From CAKSXP01 sp964539115 (GTDB lineage: Bacteria; Bacillota; Clostridia; Oscillospirales; Oscillospiraceae), in NCBI GenBank assembly GCA_964539115.1, contig CAZIHY010000090.1:1-8379 (forward strand): a stretch of DNA of 8,379 nt. Direction: 5' to 3'. The notes beneath the pieces are model-generated. The model was not told the DNA's origin, made no database searches, and saw nothing but the letters and a program-made list of their open reading frames with translations. A program made the position numbers and the translations under genes. Position 1 is the stretch's first letter. Each line of letters opens with the position of its first letter. This document shows, in pieces, positions 1 through 6,170 of the stretch.

Positions 1-19
1 GCATGCTTCTTTTGGTTGC

Positions 20-49
20 TTACTTTTCTTGCACAAGCAAGAAAAGTAA
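20..49. repeat. 13-bp inverted repeat (hairpin) with 4-nt loop
   Basis: The stem TTACTTTTCTTGC (20-32) pairs perfectly with GCAAGAAAAGTAA (37-49) around the loop ACAA. Neither strand has a U-tract after the stem, so it is not a standard intrinsic terminator. It lies about 57 bp beyond the stop codon of the minus-strand ribbon-helix-helix gene and could stabilise that mRNA's 3' end. It could equally be a copy of a dispersed REP-like repeat, but only one copy is visible in this window, so dispersal cannot be judged here. Confidence 0.6.
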
Positions 50-105
50 CCCACGCGTAGCAGAAAGCAGTTTATCTATAGCAGCAGACCAAAAAGGAAA
101 AAACA

Positions 106-282
106 CTATTTGCTCTTCTCAAAACTCTTCCCATACTTTTTAAGCAGATCCTCGATCGCCATATCAAGAAGGCGGGATTTCGGTATTCTCGTCTCCTTTG
201 AAAGCTCGTTGAAAGGTCCGACAAGCTCATTCGCAAGCGAGGATACGAGTTTTTTACGATTAACTAAAACGCTTTCAGCCAT
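106..282 (-). CDS. Ribbon-helix-helix DNA-binding protein (small CopG/Arc-like regulator)
   Basis: This 58-residue basic protein starts MAESVLVNRKK and contains NELSKETRIPKSRLLDMAIE, followed by a lysine-rich tail. A short N-terminal strand, then a helix, a turn with TRIPKSRL and a second helix is the ribbon-helix-helix pattern. Such proteins bind DNA as dimers through the paired N-terminal strands. The reading frame extends upstream to a GTG at 300, but that extension is translated from the Shine-Dalgarno sequence itself. The site AGGAGG (294-289) lies 6 nt before the ATG at 282, so 282 is the better start. No toxin gene is adjacent, so an antitoxin role is not supported. Three heptad repeats overlap the start region, which suggests autoregulation. 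It could also regulate the divergent genes, or be a leftover from a plasmid or integrated element. The family call is firm; its target is inferred. Confidence 0.8.
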   Translation of the reverse strand: MAESVLVNRKKLVSSLANELVGPFNELSKETRIPKSRLLDMAIEDLLKKYGKSFEKSK

Positions 283-293
283 GATGCACCTCC

Positions 294-322
294 TATACAC
301 TATGTATACACCACCTATACAC
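294..322. promoter_or_regulatory. Three TATACAC heptads at 11-bp period (probable RHH operator)
   Basis: TATACAC occurs perfectly at 294-300, 305-311 and 316-322, so the period is exactly 11 bp, one helical turn. The middle copy lies within the palindrome TGTATACA (303-310). The array sits just before the ribbon-helix-helix gene and reaches into its ribosome site. Ribbon-helix-helix repressors typically bind short direct or inverted repeats placed on one face of the helix. The repeats are seen directly; their role as an operator is inferred. Confidence 0.6.
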
Positions 323-340
323 TAACAAATTAACTATCTC

Positions 341-371
341 TTGACAAGTGAAACTACATGGTATGTATATA
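341..371 (+). promoter_or_regulatory. Candidate sigma-A promoter for the divergent 20-codon ORF
   Basis: A perfect -35 hexamer TTGACA (341-346) is followed after 17 bp by TGTATA (364-369), within a run of alternating A and T that offers other -10 registers. A start site near 376 would leave about 25 nt of leader before the ATG at 403, including the GGAGG ribosome site. The -10 match is poor, so the exact register is uncertain. ATGTATA (363-369), one base from the inverted heptad GTGTATA, overlaps the -10. Confidence 0.45.
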
Positions 372-402
372 GTATATATTATATATGTTTGGAGGTAATA
401 TC

Positions 403-465
403 ATGACCGGTAATGTGAAATATTTTTGCTCTTTTGGGGAACATAACGCGGACAGGAGCGTCTAA
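403..465 (+). CDS. Small ORF of 20 codons, unknown function
   Basis: The reading frame MTGNVKYFCSFGEHNADRSV ends at TAA (463-465). GGAGG (391-395) lies 7 nt before the ATG and the TTGACA promoter is just upstream, so translation initiation is plausible. I recognise no family. It has no signal peptide or membrane segment, and one cysteine. It lies between the divergent ribbon-helix-helix gene and the DUF1002 gene, about 100 bp before the latter, which has its own promoter. It could be a true small protein, a leader peptide, or the 5' stub of a gene whose remainder was deleted. The initiation signals are better than expected by chance, but the length gives no coding statistics. Confidence 0.35.
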   Translation: MTGNVKYFCSFGEHNADRSV

Positions 466-500
466 GGGTCAGCGGCGATCCCCATTGCGACAGGAATGAC

Positions 501-529
501 TATACATTTCCCGCGCGGTGGTGTATAAT
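501..529 (+). promoter_or_regulatory. Promoter of the DUF1002 gene, with heptad-like half-sites
   Basis: TATACA (501-506, four of six matches to the -35 consensus) and TATAAT (524-529, perfect -10) are separated by 17 bp. A start near 536 gives a leader of about 32 nt with AAAGGAG (552-558) 9 nt before the ATG at 568. TATACAT (501-507) is one base from the TATACAC heptad, and GTGTATA (521-527) is its exact inverse. Both overlap the promoter hexamers, so the ribbon-helix-helix protein might act here too. Confidence 0.6.
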
Positions 530-567
530 ATATATCTGCAATCCCGTTTTCAAAGGAGCGATTCTTA

Positions 568-1449
568 ATGAAGATAATGAAAAAACTTGTTTGCCTTGCA
601 CTATGTCTTTGCCTTGTCGCCGGTCTTGGCGCATCCGCTTTCGCGATCAATGCGGGCGACGCAAGAGCCGTTATCGGCGCGAACCTGACAGATGATCAGA
701 TCTCAAGCGTATATTCCGCCTTTGGCGTGACGCGCGGCGACGTCACGGAGCTCAGCGTCACTAACGACGAGGAACGCCAGTATCTCGACGGTCTGGTCGA
801 CAGCAGCCTGATCGGTACGCGCTCGATCTCCTGTGTCTATATTGAGATCCTCTCCGAGGGCAGCGGACTTCAGATCAGCACCTCAAACATAAGCTGGTGT
901 ACGCAGGATATGTATGTCAACGCCCTCGTAACCGCGGGCATTGATGACGCCAAGGTCATCGTCGCGGCCCCCTTCGCCGTCTCCGGCACCGCCGCGCTGA
1001 CGGGCATATACAAGGCGTATGAGGATATCACCGGTACGCAGATCAGCGAGGAGGCCAAGCTTGCCAGCACGCAGGAGCTCGTAATAACGGCGGAGCTCGC
1101 CGACGAGATCGGCTCCTATGACGCAGTCACGATAGTTAACGAGCTAAAGCTCATCCTCGACGAGACGGTCAATATGACCGACGACGAGCTGCGGGCGGAG
1201 ATAACCTCCATCGCGAACGAGTATAATGTTGTTCTCAGCGATAATGAGATCAATCAGCTCATCTCCCTTTGCCGCTCGCTTGAGGGGCTCAGCGACAGCG
1301 AGCTGAAAGCCAAGGTCGAATCCGTACAGAATGCGCTTATCAGTATGGCCCACGCCAAGGACAAGGTCTCCGGCATCGTTGAGTCCATCAAGGGCTTCTT
1401 CGAATCCATCGGCAACTTCTTCTCCAACCTCTTCGGAGGCAAAAAATAA
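568..1449 (+). CDS. Secreted DUF1002 (YpuA-type) protein
   Basis: This 293-residue protein begins with a signal peptide: a short basic start (KIMKK), a hydrophobic core and a likely cut after ASAFA at about residue 26. The mature part carries features of the DUF1002 family (YpuA of Bacillus subtilis): IGANLTDDQ near residues 36-44, ISCVYIEIL at 87-95, and the strongly conserved stretch around AKVIVAAPFAVSGTAALTGI at 128-147. It is acidic overall, then ends in a basic amphipathic tail (GFFESIGNFFSNLFGGKK). No Cys lipobox or wall-sorting motif is seen, so it is probably released or held at the membrane or wall by the tail. The molecular function of the family is unknown. The start at 568 is supported by AAAGGAG; the second Met (577) is a less likely start. 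It is transcribed alone, with its own promoter and terminator. Confidence 0.9.
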   Translation: MKIMKKLVCLALCLCLVAGLGASAFAINAGDARAVIGANLTDDQISSVYSAFGVTRGDVTELSVTNDEERQYLDGLVDSSLIGTRSISCVYIEILSEGSGLQISTSNISWCTQDMYVNALVTAGIDDAKVIVAAPFAVSGTAALTGIYKAYEDITGTQISEEAKLASTQELVITAELADEIGSYDAVTIVNELKLILDETVNMTDDELRAEITSIANEYNVVLSDNEINQLISLCRSLEGLSDSELKAKVESVQNALISMAHAKDKVSGIVESIKGFFESIGNFFSNLFGGKK

Positions 1450-1463
1450 GCCATAAATGATTT

Positions 1464-1499
1464 TACCCCGAAGGACTTTTGTCCTTCGGGGTATTTTTT
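1464..1499 (+). terminator. Intrinsic terminator of the DUF1002 gene
   Basis: TACCCCGAAGGAC (1464-1476) pairs perfectly with GTCCTTCGGGGTA (1481-1493) around TTTT, followed by TTTTTT. Read on the minus strand, the stem is followed by only AAAA, so it should not be an efficient U-tailed terminator for the convergent kinase gene, although the stem might still protect that mRNA's 3' end. Confidence 0.93.
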
Positions 1500-1515
1500 G
1501 TCCGTCGCCGGAATT

Positions 1516-2385
1516 TTATCCTCCAAATATCTTTTCTACTCTGCGGATATAGGCCGGGAGCGCCCCCTCGAAATCGACGCCGAACCGGCGCGGCTGCTCC
1601 CTGCCCAGGGAACGCGTTATGCTGTCTGTGACAAGTCCCGATGCCGCGTCCAGCGCATCCCCAACGGAGGCCCCGCGAACCAAAAGCGCCGCGAACGCAG
1701 AGGCAAATATATCCCCCGTGCCAAAGAACAGTCCCTCGCGCTCAGGTCCAAAAGCGGTGTAGACCCTTCCATCCGCGCGGTCGAGAGCGACCATGCCGAT
1801 ACGCCCCTCCGAATCGTCCGGATGTACCCCGGTTATGGCGATAATGCGCGGGCCGAGCTTCTCCAGCCCCTGAAGCAGTTTTTCAATATATGCGCTGCCA
1901 TAGGGAGGCTTTTCCGGAAGCGGCAGGCCGGTCAGAAGCGCCGCCTCTGTCACATTTGGCGTTATGACCTCCGCCAGCGAGCAAAGCCCGCGGAACGCCT
2001 TGCACATATGCTCGCCGAAGCCGGCGTAGTACCTGCCGTTATCAGCCATTACCGGATCGACGATGAGCATGGTATTGTCGTCAGACAGGAGCTCTATAAC
2101 GCGCCACAGCACATCCACCTGCTCCGGGTTCGTGAGATATCCGGAATATATCCCGTCAAACCGCACGCCTTCGAGCACCCAGTGTTTAGCCATTGGCTCC
2201 ATATCCGACGTCAGGTCATGTACCGTATATCCCGTGAACTCTCCCGTGTGAGTCGAGAGCACCGCTGTAGGCATGCACGAACATTCGACTCCGCTTGCGG
2301 ACACAACGGGCAGCGCAACAGTAAGCGAACACTTGCCCACTCCGGAAAGGTCGTGTATTGCGGCTATTCTTTTTAGTGGTTCCAT
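1516..2385 (-). CDS. Pyridoxamine/pyridoxal kinase (ribokinase-like, PdxY/ThiD group)
   Basis: This 289-residue ribokinase-fold enzyme phosphorylates the 5'-hydroxymethyl of B6 vitamers (pyridoxal, pyridoxamine) with ATP in the cytoplasm, salvaging pyridoxal phosphate. The N-terminus AAIHDLSGVGKCSL (8-21) is the substrate-side motif of the group. VDPVMADNG (109-117) and TPNVTEAALLTG (142-153) are conserved ATP and Mg regions. GTGDIFASA (222-230) holds the anion hole and catalytic base Asp225. Length fits the family. A longer frame reaches 2430 but would be translated from the terminator hairpin; GAGG (2400-2397) lies 11 nt before the ATG at 2385, so 2385 is chosen. The upstream operon's terminator ends only about 25 bp before this start, leaving little space for a promoter, so read-through may supply the mRNA. 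A hydroxymethylpyrimidine kinase role is less likely because of the SGVGKCSL motif. Confidence 0.88.
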   Translation of the reverse strand: MEPLKRIAAIHDLSGVGKCSLTVALPVVSASGVECSCMPTAVLSTHTGEFTGYTVHDLTSDMEPMAKHWVLEGVRFDGIYSGYLTNPEQVDVLWRVIELLSDDNTMLIVDPVMADNGRYYAGFGEHMCKAFRGLCSLAEVITPNVTEAALLTGLPLPEKPPYGSAYIEKLLQGLEKLGPRIIAITGVHPDDSEGRIGMVALDRADGRVYTAFGPEREGLFFGTGDIFASAFAALLVRGASVGDALDAASGLVTDSITRSLGREQPRRFGVDFEGALPAYIRRVEKIFGG

Positions 2386-2402
2386 AAATAATAATACCTC
2401 AA

Positions 2403-2443
2403 TGCAAAAGAAAAGGCTTCCGGAGAGCATCCGGAAGCCTTTT
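2403..2443 (-). terminator. Intrinsic terminator of the Gld-like operon, upstream of the kinase
   Basis: AAAAGGCTTCCGGA (2411-2424) and TCCGGAAGCCTTTT (2430-2443) form a 14-bp stem with a 5-nt loop. Read on the minus strand it is followed by TTTTCTTTTG, a good U-tract 10 nt after the DUF4340 stop codon. It is symmetric, with T's on both sides, and could also act on plus-strand transcripts. It lies 25 bp before the kinase start. Confidence 0.88.
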
Positions 2444-2452
2444 TGCTGTGAT

Positions 2453-3937
2453 TTAAGCGTCGTAGCTCATTGTGAGTTCGCCGCCGCTCAGAATTGTTTC
2501 AAAAGCGTCTTCCAGGGTAGTGATGTTCTTCTTATATACATAATAATCAACTTCCCCGTCAACTGCAACAGCATATTGTCTGTCATTCATCTCGAAAAGT
2601 TCGACCGTTTTCTTTGTTCCGTCCAGCAGGTTCATCACAAACGAATACTTCGGCTTGCTCGGAAGCTTTTCGCCGTCCATGACCTCCCCTATTATACGGA
2701 AGTTCAGCGTCCGGACGAACAGACGCCTGCAGTTTGTCTCACTGAGGAACTCTCCGTTTATGGTTGCGTCTATCGCGGCGACCTCGTTGCCGCTTGAGTT
2801 CACCTTTGTGCCGTGAGTCATCTCGATCAGATACTCTTCGCCATTCATGTTGTACTCAATGGACTCCACATCAACGATGTTGGTATACCACATAATGCGG
2901 TTCATAAGGTCGATGTAGTTCAGACCCATCCATGTGAAAGCCTCCTCCGGACATACTATGACGGTTCCCGGAGACTCCTTGAGCATGACATAATAAGAAT
3001 AATTATCGTATTTGCCTCCGATCAGGATATCCACGCTGTTTCCCAAAATATCATGCATCTCAAGCTCAGCCGGCGTGTCAAAGCCATATTCGGCATATTC
3101 GTCCTCAGAGATATCTGTCAGAACTCCGGAATTTGTGAGCGTCGCCACTACGTCAAGGACATACATTTTGACCGTTGTGTCGTTGCATGAGCCCGTGACC
3201 GGCGAGGACATGAAATATGCCGAGCCCACTATATTGCCTTCCGACAAATCGCTGAAATCCTCAAGCGAGATCTCGATCTCATTGCCGTCACGCTGGACCA
3301 TGCGGACATAATTTATGTTCTCGTATATGTCGTCCCCCTCATAGGTGGGGAACAGCGTTATGAGGCGGTATTGTATCTCTTCCCGCATGAGCAGGCTGCT
3401 TACATAGCTGCCTATTGTATAGACATCGTTTGAGCCGCCTATATTGGCATAATAATTGCTGTCGGTAGGGGTCGCGTTTCCAATACAGATGTCTATTACC
3501 TTTCCGTCGCTGTATTCACAGTGCATCACAAACGACGGATCAGCAAGGCCATACTGTGCCAAATCCTGCACGTCCTGCTCGACAAGGTTCGTCGCGCTCA
3601 ATGAGGTCAGTGTATAAATCATGGAGCGGAACTTCGAGGTATCATAGCTGAAGTACTGCGCCGCCGGCGTCACCTCGTAGCTTAGATTGCCATCCGCGTC
3701 GCGGCTTATATCAACGCGCATCGATTCGCCGTCCTTTGGACGCGCCTCAAAACAGACCAGCTTTGTGTCGTCCTCATCGACCAGCTTAACATTTTTTGAG
3801 GACGTGGTAGGCTCGGGGGTCTCTGAGGCCTCAGACCCGCTCGTTTCGGGAAAGACAAATATCAACAGGACCAATGCGATTACCGCTATCAGGATTATAA
3901 CTCCCGTTATGATTATCGGCTTGAGGGCTTTACTCAT
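2453..3937 (-). CDS. DUF4340 membrane-anchored protein, fourth gene of the Gld-like ABC operon
   Basis: This 494-residue protein has one N-terminal membrane segment (about 7-29), a Ser/Thr/Glu/Pro-rich linker (30-48) and a large extracytoplasmic part of the DUF4340 type. Such proteins are commonly encoded next to GldG-like ABC components; their biochemical role is not established. The extracytoplasmic part looks like three tandem copies of one module. Each has a strand pair with a charged turn (near 60-80, 208-226, 357-375), a helix (near 102-121, 254-272, 401-417) and a segment ending in paired Tyr (near 128-174, 283-328, 428-469). Repeats of YGL/YGF and a D-I-x-I-G pattern are visible in the first two, weaker in the third. 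The ATG directly follows the gldG-like stop codon (TAAATG), and its ribosome site AGGAGGAGG lies inside that gene, which implies translational coupling. Confidence 0.85.
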   Translation of the reverse strand: MSKALKPIIITGVIILIAVIALVLLIFVFPETSGSEASETPEPTTSSKNVKLVDEDDTKLVCFEARPKDGESMRVDISRDADGNLSYEVTPAAQYFSYDTSKFRSMIYTLTSLSATNLVEQDVQDLAQYGLADPSFVMHCEYSDGKVIDICIGNATPTDSNYYANIGGSNDVYTIGSYVSSLLMREEIQYRLITLFPTYEGDDIYENINYVRMVQRDGNEIEISLEDFSDLSEGNIVGSAYFMSSPVTGSCNDTTVKMYVLDVVATLTNSGVLTDISEDEYAEYGFDTPAELEMHDILGNSVDILIGGKYDNYSYYVMLKESPGTVIVCPEEAFTWMGLNYIDLMNRIMWYTNIVDVESIEYNMNGEEYLIEMTHGTKVNSSGNEVAAIDATINGEFLSETNCRRLFVRTLNFRIIGEVMDGEKLPSKPKYSFVMNLLDGTKKTVELFEMNDRQYAVAVDGEVDYYVYKKNITTLEDAFETILSGGELTMSYDA

Positions 3938-5452
3938 TTACAGATGCCTCCTCCTAAGCCAGATAACAAGGCCAATGGCCAGGATCCCAAACGGTATGAT
4001 GACTATCATTACCCAGAACAGCGTCACGACCTGCGAGCCAAGCAAGGACAGCGTCGTGGACTCATAGTTCTTAGCTTCGATTATGACGGCGTCAGTCTCT
4101 TCGGTCATCATGCTTATTACAGCAGCCGTATACTGGGAATTTAGCATATTTTCATATGACAGAACGGAGTCGGAGATCATGCCGGCGTTGCAGAACAAAA
4201 TGCGCGAGTAGCTGTATTCCAGGTTATTCACATGTGTCTCCGTTGCGAGGATGGCAACATTGAACGGTCCAACGGAGTCGCCGTCGCTCTGATCATAGGA
4301 AAGGATGGTATCTCCGACAATTTCTTTTGCATAGGAGTTGCTTGACGTCGTCATAAGTGCGGTGGTTGAGCGCCAGCTGTTCTCCGAGAACAACGCGGTT
4401 ATCGGCATTGCGCCGGGTATGGTCGCATACTTTGCCGTCGTGCTGATACGGTCAGTCAGCCCTTCTACGTATTGTATCGTCGGCACAACATACATCGGAT
4501 AACCGGCAAGGCACTGCGTGGTATCCATTATCATCTCTTTTTCATATCTGACGCCCCACTCCTCGAAATAGCGCTCGAGCCTAGTAAGCGTAGATGTGGT
4601 CGCGGGGCTCATAGTAACAATGGCATTGCCTCCGCCAGTCAGGAACTTGTCAAGGCGGTCAATTTCGTCGTCGGTGAAATCCGTTTCAGGCGACGAAATG
4701 ATGAGCATCGTCGCATCCTCCGGGATTTCCTCGGTGCCTAGGCTTACCTTGCCGACTTCATAGTTTCCGGAGGTAAGGATAGCCTCCATCTCTTCAAGAT
4801 TGGTCGTCTCGCCATGACCGGTCGTATAGAGGGCCTTGGGTATACTGTCCGCCAGAACAAACAATATTCCGCTGGTCAGGCGCTGCTCAGCGCGAAGGCC
4901 GACAATGTAGCTTTCTCCAGTGCTGGAGTCGCTCTGATACTCATAAAGGTCAGTGGGAGTGAGGTGCTTGAAGCGCTTGCTGCTTTCGATAATTATATCG
5001 TTTGTGCTCGGAGAGCTGAGTTCTGCATACTTATCCAAAAGCCGCGGATTAAGCTCGGGATTGATATACTCTACCGTCACCATCCCGCCGGACAATGCGG
5101 CATAGCGCTGAAGCGTCTCATATATCTGAGCCAGAAGGCTCGTCGAATCGCGGTAGTCTGTCTCCTCCGCCAGGACTGTGATTGTCACGGGCTCCGTCAT
5201 ATCCGCGAGTACTTCGCGTGTATCCTCACTGATATCATAAAGATCCTCGCTCGTCATGTCGAACTCGAGCACAAATCGGTCTGTGAGATATCCGACGACC
5301 ATGTTGACGAGGATCACGGCAATGATGAAAACTATCGTGAACACTGTCGCCAGCGTACCATATTTCAGCTTGCGGCTTTTGATCTCCTGAGCTTCGATAA
5401 GCTCTGCGCCGGCGGGACGCCCGGCCGGAATGTTGGTGTTATTTTTTTTCAC
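3938..5452 (-). CDS. GldG-like ABC-transport-associated membrane protein
   Basis: This 504-residue protein has a basic cytoplasmic N-terminus, a membrane segment at about 34-56, a large extracytoplasmic domain, and a C-terminal membrane segment at about 476-498 followed by RRRHL. Family marks are FDMTSEDLYDIS (64-75), VEYINPELNP (127-136) and YTTGHGE (209-215), as in the GldG / ABC-type uncharacterised transport family (PF09822). In Flavobacterium, GldA, GldF and GldG form an ABC transporter linked to gliding; in Firmicutes the substrate is unknown, so the gliding name should not be taken literally. The start is GTG at 5452, with GAGGAGG (5467-5461) 8 nt upstream; the next Met is residue 51, inside the first membrane segment. 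It starts 13 bp after the permease stop codon. Codons 2-4 form a run of eight A's, a possible slippage site. Confidence 0.88.
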   Translation of the reverse strand: MKKNNTNIPAGRPAGAELIEAQEIKSRKLKYGTLATVFTIVFIIAVILVNMVVGYLTDRFVLEFDMTSEDLYDISEDTREVLADMTEPVTITVLAEETDYRDSTSLLAQIYETLQRYAALSGGMVTVEYINPELNPRLLDKYAELSSPSTNDIIIESSKRFKHLTPTDLYEYQSDSSTGESYIVGLRAEQRLTSGILFVLADSIPKALYTTGHGETTNLEEMEAILTSGNYEVGKVSLGTEEIPEDATMLIISSPETDFTDDEIDRLDKFLTGGGNAIVTMSPATTSTLTRLERYFEEWGVRYEKEMIMDTTQCLAGYPMYVVPTIQYVEGLTDRISTTAKYATIPGAMPITALFSENSWRSTTALMTTSSNSYAKEIVGDTILSYDQSDGDSVGPFNVAILATETHVNNLEYSYSRILFCNAGMISDSVLSYENMLNSQYTAAVISMMTEETDAVIIEAKNYESTTLSLLGSQVVTLFWVMIVIIPFGILAIGLVIWLRRRHL

Positions 5453-5465
5453 GGAACGGACCTCC

Positions 5466-6170
5466 TCAACTCCAGCGCTTCTTTTCCAGGACCCGAACGG
5501 TCAGGAAAATAAACACGACTACAATGCTTATGTAATAGAACAGGTCGGCTATCGAGAAGATGCCGGTGCTGAAGGAATTGTATCTGCGGAATATGGACAC
5601 CCAATAGATGACCGCTTTGACCCAGGTCGCGTTCAGCAGGTTGTAGGTGAAGTCGATCAGAAACAGCGCGAGAAACACGCCGAGCGTCGCAATGCAGGAT
5701 ACAAGCTGGTTCTCCGTCAGCGAGGAAATAAACAAACCTATCGAGATATAACATGCGGCGACCGCAAAGATCGCGATATAGTTTCCAACGGTCGTTGCCA
5801 CATTTACAGTACCGGTCGCGGCAATAACAATAACGTCAACGAGTGTGAAAGCAAGGCCGATGCAGAAAACGACCATGCAGGAAAAAAACTTTCCAAGAAC
5901 TATTCCGGCAGGTCTTACGGGGCTTGTCAGCAGAAGCTGGTCGGTCTTGAGCTTATATTCCTCGCTGAAAGTCCTCATCGTTAGGATGGGGATCATAAAA
6001 ATCAGCATATAGATCATGAACGAAAAAACGCTTGTCAGCGCATTGTTCGCCGAATATACGCAGGTTGAAAAGAAATAGATATTCATGACCAGCAGGAACG
6101 CCATCAGGAACACATAGCCCAGAGGCGAGGTAAAATACGATCTAAGATCGTGTTTGAAAATTGCTCTCAT
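5466..6170 (-). CDS. ABC-2 type permease (GldF-like)
   Basis: This 234-residue integral membrane protein has six predicted membrane segments, near residues 18-36, 46-65, 96-117, 128-149, 156-178 and 207-227. That is the normal size and topology for the GldF/ABC-2 permease family. The start, FKHDLRSYFTSPLGYVFL (5-22), and the cytoplasmic loop TFSEEYKLKTDQLLLTSPVR (67-86) are typical of the group; this loop is where the ATPase is expected to couple. It would act as a dimer with the ATPase encoded just upstream. Its ATG overlaps the ATPase stop codon in ATGA, and its ribosome site GAGGAGG lies inside the ATPase gene, so the two are translationally coupled. The transported substrate cannot be read from the sequence. 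Confidence 0.9.
   Translation of the reverse strand: MRAIFKHDLRSYFTSPLGYVFLMAFLLVMNIYFFSTCVYSANNALTSVFSFMIYMLIFMIPILTMRTFSEEYKLKTDQLLLTSPVRPAGIVLGKFFSCMVVFCIGLAFTLVDVIVIAATGTVNVATTVGNYIAIFAVAACYISIGLFISSLTENQLVSCIATLGVFLALFLIDFTYNLLNATWVKAVIYWVSIFRRYNSFSTGIFSIADLFYYISIVVVFIFLTVRVLEKKRWS

Noticed and set aside
283..300. GTG start at 300 for the ribbon-helix-helix gene
   Set aside because: The extra six codons are the Shine-Dalgarno region itself; the ATG at 282 has correct AGGAGG spacing.
106..465. Toxin-antitoxin module
   Set aside because: The RHH protein resembles some antitoxins, but no toxin-like gene is adjacent; the only neighbour is a 20-codon frame.
1498..2376. Long plus-strand open frame of about 290 codons opposite the kinase gene
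   Set aside because: Its translation is rich in Arg, His and Pro with no domain signature, and it is the antisense of a clear enzyme gene.
2386..2430. Upstream start at 2430 for the pyridoxamine kinase
   Set aside because: The added residues are encoded by the terminator hairpin and precede the conserved N-terminus of the family.
2403..2443. Riboswitch (for example pyridoxal- or thiamine-related) before the kinase gene
   Set aside because: The gap is under 70 bp and is filled by a simple terminator hairpin; no conserved aptamer is seen.
4814..5512. Plus-strand open frame of about 230 codons opposite the gldG-like gene
   Set aside because: It has no ribosome site or recognisable motif, and the minus strand carries the real gene with family motifs.
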